Positions 32,487 through 41,231 of a DNA stretch of 54,288 nt are shown here, in pieces. A model generated the notes under the pieces. The model saw nothing but the letters and a program-made list of their open reading frames with translations. It made no database searches and was not told where the DNA came from. The stretch covers positions 1 to 54,288 of the forward strand of contig DASTGO010000035.1 in the NCBI GenBank assembly GCA_035719045.1, read 5' to 3'. Source of the DNA: DASTGO01 sp035719045 (GTDB lineage: Bacteria > Actinomycetota > Actinomycetes > Actinomycetales > Kineosporiaceae). Every line of letters begins with the position of its first letter. The first letter of the stretch is position 1. Position numbers and translations under genes: made by a program.

Positions 32487-35400
32487 ATGAGCCGGGCGAG
32501 CACCAGGACCGTCGGGCCCGCCGAGGCGGACGAGGTCCTGTACGAGACCGAGCGCACCCGTGTCGTCCGCCGTCGCCGGCCGGGGACCGATCCCTGCAGC
32601 CTGATCGTCAAGGAGTTCCTGGGCGCGGGGGCCGGTGCCCGGCTGCGGCAGGAACGGGCCGTGCTGTCCCGGCTGAAGGACGTGCCCGGGATCCCCCACC
32701 TGTGCGCCGGGGCGGCCGCCAGCCCGGACTCCCTGGTGGAGACCGATGCCGGAACGGTCCGGCTGTGCGACCGGCTGGGCCCCGGCGGCTGGCCCGTGGA
32801 CCGCCTGCTGCAGCTGGCCGTCGACCTGGCGGACACCCTGGCCGGGCTGCACCGGGCCGGGGTGGTCCACCGGGACGTCAACCCCGGCAACGTCATCCTG
32901 GACGGGCCCGCCGGCCCGGACGGACCTGTCGGCCATGCCACGCTGATCGACTTCGACCATGCCAGCACGCTCGCCGAGGACTGGTCGGGACCGCCCACCG
33001 GCGCGGAGGAGGTCAGCGGCACGCTGCCGTACCTGGCCCCGGAGCAGACCGGCCGGACCGGCCGCGGCATCGACCACCGGGCGGACCTGTACGGGCTGGG
33101 CGCCACCCTCTACGAGGCGGCCTGCGGGCGTCCACCGTTCCTCTCCGAGGACCCGCTGGTCCTCATCCACGCCCATCTGGCCCGCATCCCGGACCCGGCC
33201 GAACTGGTCAACCCGGCGGTCCCGGCGATGCTGTCCCGGATCATCGCCCGCCTGCTGGAGAAGGAACCCGACGAGCGTTACCAGAGCGCCGAGGGCCTGG
33301 TGTACGACCTCACCCGGCTGGCCCACGACCTGGCGGCGGGCCGGGTGCCGTCCTGGCCGCTGGGCGAGCGGGACCTCCCGGCCCGGCTGGCGGCCCCCTC
33401 CCGGCTGATCGACCGGGCCGAGGAGCTGGCCGCCCTCGACCTGATCATGGATGCGGCGCTCGCCGGGCTCCCCTCCCCCGACGGAGTCCGCACCGTGCTG
33501 GTGACCGGGCGGGCCGGGGTCGGCAAGAGCGCCCTGGTGGACCACCTGCGGGTGCGGGCCGCCCAGGGCGAGGGCCGGTTCGTCCACGGCGGGGCCGAAC
33601 CGGACCGCCCCGACCTCCCGGTGACCTCCCAGGCCCTGCGCGCCCTGGGCCGGCTGCTGCTGTCGGAGCCGGAGTCCCAGCTGGGACCGCTGCGCACCCG
33701 GATCCTGGAGGTCCTCGGGCCGAATGCCGAACTCGTGGTCACCCTCCCCGAGTTCGCCCTGCTCTTCCGCACCCCGCCCGCCCCGCCGGAGACCCTGGCG
33801 CAGTGCCGCCGGGAACGGCTGGCCCGGACCTGGGCGGATCTGCTGCTGGCCGTGGCCTCCCCGGCCCGCCCGCTGGTCGTGGTGCTGGACGACCTGCAGT
33901 GGGCCGGCCAGGTGGACCTGGACACCCTCGACGTCCTGGTCACCGGCGGGACGGCGCCCGGGCTGCTGCTGGTCTGCGTGTTCCGCGACGACGAGGTCTT
34001 CCGGGACGACGAGGTCACGCCCGGACACCCGCTGGCCGCCCAGCTGGCCCGCTGGCAGCGGCTGGGCCGGTGCCCGCCGACCGTGGCGCTGCAGGACCTG
34101 CCCGGCCCCGCCCTGGCGGAGTTCCTGGCCGCGATGCTGCGACTGCCGTCCGGGCAGACCTCGGGACTGGCCCAGGCCGTGGGCCTGCGCACCCACGGCA
34201 ATCCGGCGGAGACCGTGGACCTCGTCAACGCCCTGCGCCGGGACGGCGTCCTGCGGGCGGGCCGTCACGGCTGGTGCTGGGACCTCACCCGGATCCGCCG
34301 GTACGTGGGATCGGGCGACACCTCAGCGCTGCTGTCCGCCCGGGTGAACCGGCTGCCGGACCTCGCGCGGGACGTGCTGGTCGCCCTGGCCTGCCTCGGC
34401 GGGCGGGCCCCGCTCGGTCCGCTCGCCCTGGCCTGTGGCTGCCGTCCGGCACGGCTGCGGCACCTGCTCGCGCCCGCGGTCGATGACGGCCTGGTGGAGC
34501 ACTGCCCCGGGCCGGACGAGGAGCCGGAGACCGGGGCCGGGGACTACGCCGGTCCGGTCGACGAGGCCGACGACGGCAGCTGGGTCCGGTTCGGGCACGA
34601 GCGGGTCCGGCAGGTGGTGGTGGGCCGGCTGACCGACCGGGACCTCGCTCGCCGGCATCTGCTGACCGCACGCCGACTGCGCACCGCCGGCCGGGCCGAC
34701 GCCCTGGTGGCCGACCAGTACCTCAAGGGGCTGCCCGAGCTGACCCGGCCGGCCCCGGATGAACGGCGCGACGTCGCTGCCCTGTTCCACCGGACCGCCA
34801 CCGCGCTGAGCCTGGTCGACGCCGGGCGGGCCGAACGCCTGCTCGCCGCCGCCGCGGACCTGCTGGCCGCAGCCCCGGACGGCGCCGGCCAGCAGCTCAC
34901 CACGGCCGTCCTGGTCGACCGGCATGCCCTGCTGTACGAGCTGGGCCGGCTGGACGACGCCGACGCGCTGTACGCCGAGGTGGAGTGCCGCTGCCCGGAT
35001 CCGCTGGACCTGGTCGGGCCGGCCTGCGTGCAGATCTCGGCGCTGACCGGCCGGTCCCGCGCCCGTGCCGCCGTCGACCTCGGGCTGGACCTGCTCCGGC
35101 GGCTGGGCAGCCCGGCCCCCGCACCCGGCGAGCTCCGGGCCACCATCCGCCGCCAGCTCGCCGACACCACGCGGTGGGTGACCCGGCTGACCGCCCCCGG
35201 TCCCGGGCAGGCTCCCGGCCCGGCCACCACCGGCGGGGACGGCGGCGGGGCGGACCCGGTGGCCACCCAGCTGACCGATCCGCGGCTGGCCGCCACCGCC
35301 CGGGTGATGCAGCGGATGCTGGCCCCGGCCCTGGTCGCCGACCCCTACACCTACCCGTGGCTGGTGCTGTCCTGCCGGCAGCTGTGGGCGCAGTCGGGTG

Positions 35401-38288
35401 CCGACCGTTCCGCGATCGCCGGTGCCGCGGGCGCACCGTCCTACCTGATCGCGCTGCAGGAGGACTTCGCCACCGCCTACCGGCTGGCCGGGCTGACCGT
35501 GAAGGCCTGCAATGCCTACGGCTGGGAGCCGGCGACCTCGATCGTGCACTGCCAGCTCGCCGCCGGGGTCGGGCACTGGTTCGAGCCGCTGGAGGAGCAG
35601 CTCGGCATCGCCCGGGAGGCCCGGGGGCGGCTGCTGCGCAGCGGGGAGCAGCTGTACGCCGCGATGACCTACCACGCCACACTGCCGGCGCTGCTGGACC
35701 GCGGGCCCACCCTGGACACCTGCCAGGCGGAGGTCGACGCCGCGCTGGAACTGGCCGCCCGGACCGGTGACCGGTCCGACGAGGGGCTGTTCGTCGCCTA
35801 CCGCCAACTGCTGCGGGCGCTGCGCGGCGACACCCCCCGGCTCGGGCAGTTCGACGACGACGAGTTCCGGGAGGCCGGGCATCTGGCGGACCCGGCGGTC
35901 ACGCCGATGGCCCGGGCCGTGTACCACGTCAACCGCGCGCTGGCCGCGGTCCTGTTCGGGGACTGGCCGGAACTGGCCGAGCACGCCGGCACGGCGACGC
36001 GCAACCTGGCCCACGTCCCCGGCTACTACATCACCGCGCTGGCCCAGCTGGCGCAGGCGATGAGCCTGGCCCGGCGGATCCGGTCGGCACCCGGCCCCGC
36101 GGACCACGACCTGGCGGAGCTGGACGTCCGCATCGACTGGCTGGCCCGCCGCGCCCACGACGCCCCGGACAACTTCGCCCACCTGCTGCGGCTGGCGGAG
36201 GCGGAACGGGCCTGGGCGACCGGTGCGCTCTGGCAGGCTGCCCGGACCTTCGACGAGGCCCTGTCCGGCTGCGCGGGGCTGACCCGGCCCTGGCACCAGG
36301 CGCTCATCGCCGAGCGGGCCGCAACCCTGATGCTGGAGCAGGGACTCATGCTGGCCGGGGGACAGCTGCTGGGCCGGGCGTACGCCGGGTACCAGTCCTG
36401 GGGCGCGACCGGGAAGACCGCCCAGCTGGACCAGCGCTACCCCTGGTTGCCGAACACGACCGGACGGCGCGTGGACCGGCAGTCCCGGCACACCGGCAGC
36501 CGCAGCGTCGGCGGGGCGTCGGAGCTGGTGGACCTGGTCGGCGTCCTGGAGGCGTCCCAGGCGATCAGCCGGGAGACCAGCCTGGACCGGCTGCGGGACC
36601 GGCTGGTCGAGGTGGCCGGGGAACTGGCCGGGGCCACCGGGGTGCAACTGCTGCTGCGGACCGCCGAGGCGTACGACTGGAGCCTGCTGGGCGCCGGGGA
36701 CGACGGCACCCCGCTGCTGCTCACCGAGACCCACGTCCGCGAGTTGGTCCCGCTGTCGGCGGTCCGCTTCGCCGAGCGCACGCAGGCGCCGCTGCTGGTC
36801 CCGGACGCCACCCGCGACTCCCGGTTCGCCCGGGACCCGTACCTGGCCGGGGTGGACCACTGCTCGCTGATGGTGGTCCCGGTGCTCAGCCACGGCGAGC
36901 CGCGGGCCATGCTCGTCCTGGAGAACCGGTTGAGCCGCAACGCCTTCAGCCGCGCCAGGCTCGGGGCGATCGAGCTGATCGCCGGGCAGTTGGCGGTCAG
37001 TCTGGACAATGCCCTGGCGGAACGGTTCCGCTCGCTGGTCCGCCGCTCCTCCGACCCCACCCTGGTCTGCGGCCCCGACGGGTCGATCTCCTACGCCAGC
37101 CCGGCCGCCGCGGAGCTGCTCGGCCTGCCGGACTCCCGGCTGACCGGCCGCCCGCTGCAGGACTTCGTGCCAGAGGAGGACCGGCCGGGCGTGCTGTCCC
37201 GGATCGCGGCCGCGGGCACCGCCGAACCGGCCGCCTCCGGGGACCCGACCGTGCAGTGCCGGGTGCAGCGGGTCGACGAGGGTGTCCGCTGGGTCGAGAT
37301 CGCCTTCACCGACCTGACCGCCGACCCCGCTGTGGGCGGCGTGGTCCTGCATCTGAGGGACGTCACCGAGCGGCGGCGGCTGGAGACCCAGCTGCGCAAC
37401 GCGCACAAGATGGAGTCGATCGGCCAGCTGGCCTCCGGCCTGGCCCACGAGATCAACACCCCGATCCAGTTCGTCGGGGACAACCTGACCTTCCTGGCCA
37501 ACTCCTTCACCGACCTGGCCCGGGTGCTGCGCGCCTACCGCCGGGCCGATGCCGCGGGCGGGTCCGCGTCCACCCCGCGGGCCGGCTGCGAGGCACCGGC
37601 CGCGGCGGCACCCGGCGATCCCGACGCGGAGCGGTCCCCGCAGCAGGTGGCCGCCGCCGTCGACCTGGACTACCTGCTGGAGGACGTACCCGCGGCACTG
37701 GCCCAGACCCGCGACGGGATCGACCGGGTGGCCACGATCGTGCGTGCGATGAAGGCGTCGGCACATCCGGGCGAGGAGGGCAAGGAGCGGGTCCAGCTGA
37801 ACGACGTGGTGCGCAGCACCCTGGTGATCGCGCACAACGAACTGAAGTACGTCGCCGACGTCGAACTGGACCTGGCCGAGCTGCCCCTGGTCTGGTGCAA
37901 CCGGGGCGACCTCAACCAGGTGATGCTCAACCTCGTGGTCAACGCCGCACAGGCGATCGGCGAGCAGGTGTCCTCCGGCGCCGACGACCGGGGAACCCTC
38001 ACCGTGCGCAGCCGGCTGGAGGGTGACGAGGCCGTGGTGGAGATCGAGGACACCGGGGTCGGGATCCCGCCGGAGGTCGCCGACCGGGTGTTCGAGCCGT
38101 TCTTCACCACCAAGGCCGTCGGCACCGGGACCGGGCAGGGGCTGTCCATGGCGTACTACCTGATCCACGACCGGCACGGCGGCACGATCGGCTTCACCTC
38201 CCGGCCCGGCAGCGGGTCCACGTTCACGGTCCGGTTGCCGGTGCACGGGCGGGTCCAGCAGCCGGGCGGTGGAGCCACCGCCTGCTGA
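32487..38288 (+). CDS. Hybrid Ser/Thr kinase - AAA ATPase - GAF - PAS - histidine kinase
   Basis: 1933-residue multi-domain signalling protein, apparently cytosolic. Residues about 15-285: protein kinase-like domain, ion-pair Lys in SLIVKEF, catalytic loop HRDVNPGN (H128-D130, Asn in place of the usual Lys), metal motif DFD at 155-157 instead of DFG, and YLAPEQTG. Residues about 310-600: AAA_16/STAND ATPase with P-loop GRAGVGKS (341-348) and Walker B VVVLDDLQW. Residues 600-1340: helical repeat-like region. GAF about 1350-1505, PAS about 1515-1635, then a histidine kinase with H-box AHEINTPIQF (His1654), NLVVNAAQAI, DTGVGIP, FEPFFTTK and GTGQGLSMAY. The same order occurs in cyanobacterial Hstk kinases. 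FRDDEV is duplicated by an 18-bp tandem repeat at 33981-34016. ATG with AGGTGG upstream. No response regulator is adjacent. Confidence 0.93.
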   Translation: MSRASTRTVGPAEADEVLYETERTRVVRRRRPGTDPCSLIVKEFLGAGAGARLRQERAVLSRLKDVPGIPHLCAGAAASPDSLVETDAGTVRLCDRLGPGGWPVDRLLQLAVDLADTLAGLHRAGVVHRDVNPGNVILDGPAGPDGPVGHATLIDFDHASTLAEDWSGPPTGAEEVSGTLPYLAPEQTGRTGRGIDHRADLYGLGATLYEAACGRPPFLSEDPLVLIHAHLARIPDPAELVNPAVPAMLSRIIARLLEKEPDERYQSAEGLVYDLTRLAHDLAAGRVPSWPLGERDLPARLAAPSRLIDRAEELAALDLIMDAALAGLPSPDGVRTVLVTGRAGVGKSALVDHLRVRAAQGEGRFVHGGAEPDRPDLPVTSQALRALGRLLLSEPESQLGPLRTRILEVLGPNAELVVTLPEFALLFRTPPAPPETLAQCRRERLARTWADLLLAVASPARPLVVVLDDLQWAGQVDLDTLDVLVTGGTAPGLLLVCVFRDDEVFRDDEVTPGHPLAAQLARWQRLGRCPPTVALQDLPGPALAEFLAAMLRLPSGQTSGLAQAVGLRTHGNPAETVDLVNALRRDGVLRAGRHGWCWDLTRIRRYVGSGDTSALLSARVNRLPDLARDVLVALACLGGRAPLGPLALACGCRPARLRHLLAPAVDDGLVEHCPGPDEEPETGAGDYAGPVDEADDGSWVRFGHERVRQVVVGRLTDRDLARRHLLTARRLRTAGRADALVADQYLKGLPELTRPAPDERRDVAALFHRTATALSLVDAGRAERLLAAAADLLAAAPDGAGQQLTTAVLVDRHALLYELGRLDDADALYAEVECRCPDPLDLVGPACVQISALTGRSRARAAVDLGLDLLRRLGSPAPAPGELRATIRRQLADTTRWVTRLTAPGPGQAPGPATTGGDGGGADPVATQLTDPRLAATARVMQRMLAPALVADPYTYPWLVLSCRQLWAQSGADRSAIAGAAGAPSYLIALQEDFATAYRLAGLTVKACNAYGWEPATSIVHCQLAAGVGHWFEPLEEQLGIAREARGRLLRSGEQLYAAMTYHATLPALLDRGPTLDTCQAEVDAALELAARTGDRSDEGLFVAYRQLLRALRGDTPRLGQFDDDEFREAGHLADPAVTPMARAVYHVNRALAAVLFGDWPELAEHAGTATRNLAHVPGYYITALAQLAQAMSLARRIRSAPGPADHDLAELDVRIDWLARRAHDAPDNFAHLLRLAEAERAWATGALWQAARTFDEALSGCAGLTRPWHQALIAERAATLMLEQGLMLAGGQLLGRAYAGYQSWGATGKTAQLDQRYPWLPNTTGRRVDRQSRHTGSRSVGGASELVDLVGVLEASQAISRETSLDRLRDRLVEVAGELAGATGVQLLLRTAEAYDWSLLGAGDDGTPLLLTETHVRELVPLSAVRFAERTQAPLLVPDATRDSRFARDPYLAGVDHCSLMVVPVLSHGEPRAMLVLENRLSRNAFSRARLGAIELIAGQLAVSLDNALAERFRSLVRRSSDPTLVCGPDGSISYASPAAAELLGLPDSRLTGRPLQDFVPEEDRPGVLSRIAAAGTAEPAASGDPTVQCRVQRVDEGVRWVEIAFTDLTADPAVGGVVLHLRDVTERRRLETQLRNAHKMESIGQLASGLAHEINTPIQFVGDNLTFLANSFTDLARVLRAYRRADAAGGSASTPRAGCEAPAAAAPGDPDAERSPQQVAAAVDLDYLLEDVPAALAQTRDGIDRVATIVRAMKASAHPGEEGKERVQLNDVVRSTLVIAHNELKYVADVELDLAELPLVWCNRGDLNQVMLNLVVNAAQAIGEQVSSGADDRGTLTVRSRLEGDEAVVEIEDTGVGIPPEVADRVFEPFFTTKAVGTGTGQGLSMAYYLIHDRHGGTIGFTSRPGSGSTFTVRLPVHGRVQQPGGGATAC

Positions 38289-38338
38289 CCCCGCCCCGGC
38301 ACACCGGTCCCGGCCGCCCGGCCCGGCCGCCGCGGGAC

Positions 38339-38372
38339 GATCGTCGGCAGGTCAGGATCGTCGGCAGGTCAG
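38339..38372. repeat. Perfect 17-bp tandem duplication at a stop codon
   Basis: GATCGTCGGCAGGTCAG occurs twice head-to-tail (38339-38355, 38356-38372). The second copy contains the stop codon of the secreted metallopeptidase gene (minus strand). Same unit length and same relation to the stop as the duplication at 19781. Confidence 0.95.
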
Positions 38373-39613
38373 GTCAGGAACGAGGCCCAGGGGCCGGTCA
38401 GCAGGGCCTGCTTCTGCTGCTGGTTGAAGTGGGTGTCCGGGTAGACGTAGAAGGACGCGGACATCGGCGTGCCGTCGATGTGCGGGGAGTCGGGCAGGCC
38501 GAGAGCATGGCCCATCTCGTGCACCATCCCGCCGTACCAGCGGTTCAGGTCCCCGTTCAGCCCGGCGGCGCCGTCGGCGTCGTGCTGGCTGAGCACCACC
38601 CAGCCGTTGCCGCCGCCACCGCCGCCGCCCTCACCCTCCGCGCTGACCTCCCCGATGCAGACCCACCCGTCGATGTGCTGGGCGGCCAGCTTGCGGTGCA
38701 GTTCCTGCTCCATGTTGGTCACGGCCCACCAGTACCGGTCGTCGCCCTGCGGGGTGTTCTCGTACCAGGACCTCGGGTGGTCGCCCTCGACCACCTCGAC
38801 CACCTGGTCGTTGAGGGTGAACGTCTTGCCGAGCTCCGCCCTGTAGTACCGCTGGGTCTCCCGGACGACCCTCGCCATCCCGTCCGGCCAGCGCGGGTCG
38901 AAGGGCACGTCGGACGGCTTGAGCCAGAACACCCGCACCGACTTCGGCTTGGCGTCGGTCACCACCTGGTACCCATTCGGGATGCCGCCCTGCCCTGCCG
39001 GCTCGGCCGTCGGGGTGGCCGTGGGCCGGGGAGCCGCCGTCGTGGTGGAGGTGCCGCTGGGCGCCGGCGGGGTCGGCCGGCCCGGCGGCACGGGCGGCTC
39101 CGCGGTCGTCGACGGGACGCCGGACGGCTGGGTGGCTACGGGCGGGGTGGTGACCGGCCGGGTCCCGGCGGGGGCGGACGCCGCGGTCCCGCCCGTCCCG
39201 GTGCAGGTGGTCCCGTTCAGCGTGAACGACGTCGGTGCGGTGGCCCCACCCTCCCCGGGGGCGCCGATGAAGCCGAAGGAGACCCTGGCACCGGCGTCCA
39301 GCCGCCCGTTCCAGGCGGCGTTGCGGGCGGTGACGGCACTGCCGCTCTGGCGCAGGTCGGTATTCCAGAACTGGACGGCCCGCTGCCCGCCCGGCGCCGA
39401 CCAGGCGGTCGTCCAGCCGTCCACCGGCCCGCCCAGATTGGTCACCGTGACCGAGACCTCGAAGCCACCGGGCCACGACCCGTCGACCCGGTAGTCCACC
39501 TTGCAGGTGGCCGCGTCCGCCTGGAAGGAGACGACGGCCAGCCCCGCGGCAACCCCGAGCACGGTCGCCCCCGCGGACGCGACCAGCCATGAGCGCGGGC
39601 CGAAACGGCGCAT
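38369..39613 (-). CDS. Secreted CBM2-containing zinc metallopeptidase (metzincin-like)
   Basis: 414-residue exported protein. Basic N-terminus and hydrophobic helix give a Sec signal peptide ending near QADA at about residue 34. Residues about 35-135 form a family 2 carbohydrate-binding module (CKVDYRVDGSWPGGFEVSVTV, WTTAWSAPGG, and two Cys bracketing the domain). A Pro/Thr/Ser linker runs to about 200, followed by a peptidase-like domain with HEMGHALGLPD at residues 365-375: His365, Glu366, His369 and Asp375 fit the HExxHxxGxxD zinc site of metzincins. Expected to act outside the cell bound to cellulose or chitin. The ATG at 39613 has a perfect AAGGAG site. Long open frame upstream of this start is spurious. 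The substrate is unknown. Confidence 0.88.
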   Translation of the reverse strand: MRRFGPRSWLVASAGATVLGVAAGLAVVSFQADAATCKVDYRVDGSWPGGFEVSVTVTNLGGPVDGWTTAWSAPGGQRAVQFWNTDLRQSGSAVTARNAAWNGRLDAGARVSFGFIGAPGEGGATAPTSFTLNGTTCTGTGGTAASAPAGTRPVTTPPVATQPSGVPSTTAEPPVPPGRPTPPAPSGTSTTTAAPRPTATPTAEPAGQGGIPNGYQVVTDAKPKSVRVFWLKPSDVPFDPRWPDGMARVVRETQRYYRAELGKTFTLNDQVVEVVEGDHPRSWYENTPQGDDRYWWAVTNMEQELHRKLAAQHIDGWVCIGEVSAEGEGGGGGGGNGWVVLSQHDADGAAGLNGDLNRWYGGMVHEMGHALGLPDSPHIDGTPMSASFYVYPDTHFNQQQKQALLTGPWASFLT

Positions 39614-39868
39614 CGGTCTCCTTCGGATCGTCGGACAGGCGGTCGTCCGGTCGGTCAGGCGGTCGGACCGGGCCGGTCCACGGCCGGCAACCGCTCGTGC
39701 TACTGATCGCCCCCGGCCCTGGCCTGGTTGCCGCCCGATCCGGACCGGTGTCGGGCCCGGCGGCCGACCCGGAACGCCGACCGGCCGGGAGGAGGCGTGC
39801 GGGGTGCCGGGAACGCCGTAGGCTCGCTGCGTCCGCAAGCCGTGCGACGGCACAGGGAGGTCCTGCCC

Positions 39869-40294
39869 ATGACCGAGCAGCAGACGGTGGGCGCCGGGAA
39901 CGGGACGGGCGCCGAGCGCACCCTCGGCCAGTTGGTGGCCGACGCCAGCCGGGACCTGTCGCAGATCGTGCGCGCCGAGGTGGCACTGGCCAGGGCAGAG
40001 CTGAGCCAGGACATGCGCCACGGCGCGATGGCCGGCGGGATGTTCGGCTTCGCGGGCTACCTCGTCCTGCTGGCGACGGTCACCGGACTCATCACGGTGG
40101 CGTATGCGCTGACCGGGACGGGACTGCCCGCCTGGGCGGCGTTCGGCATCGTGACCCTGGCGCTGCTGCTGCTCGCGGGACTGCTCGCCCTGGTCGGACG
40201 GTCCCGGATCGGCCGGATCGGACCTCCCGAGCGGGCCCTGCGCTCCTCCCGCCGGACCATCGAGGCCGTCAGACCGGGCAGCGGCGGCCGGTGA
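39869..40294 (+). CDS. Phage-holin-family (actinobacterial holin-like) membrane protein
   Basis: 141 residues, resembling the Actinobacterial holin-like PF07332 proteins and Rv3669-type gene order. N-terminal helix LGQLVADASRDLSQIVRAEVALARAEL, typical for this family, then two membrane helices (about residues 55-78 and 88-110) and a basic C-terminus. These proteins are chromosomal and not evidence of a phage; function unknown, envelope-related. ATG at 39869 with GGGAGG eight nt upstream. GTGA overlap with the following hydrolase gene. Confidence 0.85.
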   Translation: MTEQQTVGAGNGTGAERTLGQLVADASRDLSQIVRAEVALARAELSQDMRHGAMAGGMFGFAGYLVLLATVTGLITVAYALTGTGLPAWAAFGIVTLALLLLAGLLALVGRSRIGRIGPPERALRSSRRTIEAVRPGSGGR

Positions 40295-41193
40295 CCGTCG
40301 ACTCCTCGGAGATTCTGCTCGACGGGCCGTGGCAGCACCGGTTCGTCGCGGCGAACGGCGCCCGGTTCCACGTGGCGCAGGCCGGCAGCGGCCCACTGGT
40401 CCTCCTGCTGCACGGGTTCCCGCAGTTCTGGTGGGCCTGGCGGCACCAGTTGCCCGCCCTGGCCGAGGCCGGGTACCACGCGGTCGCGATGGACCTGCGC
40501 GGCTACGGCGCGTCGGACAAGCCTCCGCGCGGCTACGACACGCTGACCCTGGCGGCCGACGTCGCCGGTGTGGTCCGGGCCCTCGGCGAACGGCGCGCCG
40601 TGGTGGTCGGGCACGACTGGGGGGCGTGGGTGGCCTGGTCGATGCCGTCCGTCGCGCCCCGGGTGACCCGGGCGGTGGCCGCCCTGTCGATGGCCCACCC
40701 GCTGCAGATGCGGCTGGCCTTCGCCCGGGACGGGCAGCGCAAGGCGCTCGGCCCGCTGCTGGCCTTCCAGACGCCGATCGCTCCCGAGCACTGGCTGGAG
40801 CGCGGTGACGGGGTGGAGAAGCTGCTGCGCGGCTGGTCGGGCCCGGGTTTCCCGGACGAGGCGACGCTGCGGCGGTACCAGCGGGCGATGCGGGTCCCGT
40901 TCGTGGCGCACACCTCGATGGAGTACTACCGGTGGGCGGTCCGCTCGCTGTGGCGGCAGGACGGCCGCCGCTTCGCCGCCGCGGTCCACGAGCCGGTGGA
41001 GGTCCCGGTGCTGCAGCTGCACGGGGCGGAGGACCCCTGGGTGACCCCCGCGACGGCATCGGACTCGGACCGCTGGGTGCGCGGCCGGCTGCACTTCGAG
41101 CTGATCCCCGGCGCCGGGCACTTCCTGCCCGAGGAGGCCCCGGACCGGGTCACCCGGACCCTGCTGGACTGGCTGGCCACCCTCCCGGAGTGA
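40291..41193 (+). CDS. Alpha/beta hydrolase, epoxide-hydrolase-like
   Basis: 300-residue alpha/beta-hydrolase similar in position to ephE (Rv3670). Oxyanion motif HGFPQFWWAW, nucleophile elbow VGHDWGAWVAW with Asp109, a cap-domain tyrosine pair near MEYYRWA, acid in HGAEDPWV and base His in GAGHFLPEE. An Asp nucleophile with cap tyrosines fits epoxide hydrolases or haloalkane dehalogenases; the former is favoured by gene order. GTG start overlaps the holin-like stop, so the two are coupled. It converges on marP across 38 bp. Confidence 0.9.
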   Translation: MTVDSSEILLDGPWQHRFVAANGARFHVAQAGSGPLVLLLHGFPQFWWAWRHQLPALAEAGYHAVAMDLRGYGASDKPPRGYDTLTLAADVAGVVRALGERRAVVVGHDWGAWVAWSMPSVAPRVTRAVAALSMAHPLQMRLAFARDGQRKALGPLLAFQTPIAPEHWLERGDGVEKLLRGWSGPGFPDEATLRRYQRAMRVPFVAHTSMEYYRWAVRSLWRQDGRRFAAAVHEPVEVPVLQLHGAEDPWVTPATASDSDRWVRGRLHFELIPGAGHFLPEEAPDRVTRTLLDWLATLPE

Positions 41194-41231
41194 CCCTCCC
41201 GTCGCCTCCGGCGGGGATCACCCGGAACGGA

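Noticed and set aside
34323..38246. 1307-codon minus-strand open frame opposite the hybrid kinase
   Set aside because: No motif, composition typical of an antisense shadow; the sense strand encodes intact kinase, GAF, PAS and ATPase motifs.
39869..40294. Holin-like gene as sign of a prophage
   Set aside because: This family is a conserved chromosomal gene at this position in actinobacteria; no phage genes are near.
39614..41059. Upstream extension of the CBM2-metallopeptidase frame
   Set aside because: It covers the holin-like and hydrolase genes in antisense; the ATG at 39613 has a perfect ribosome site and a signal peptide.
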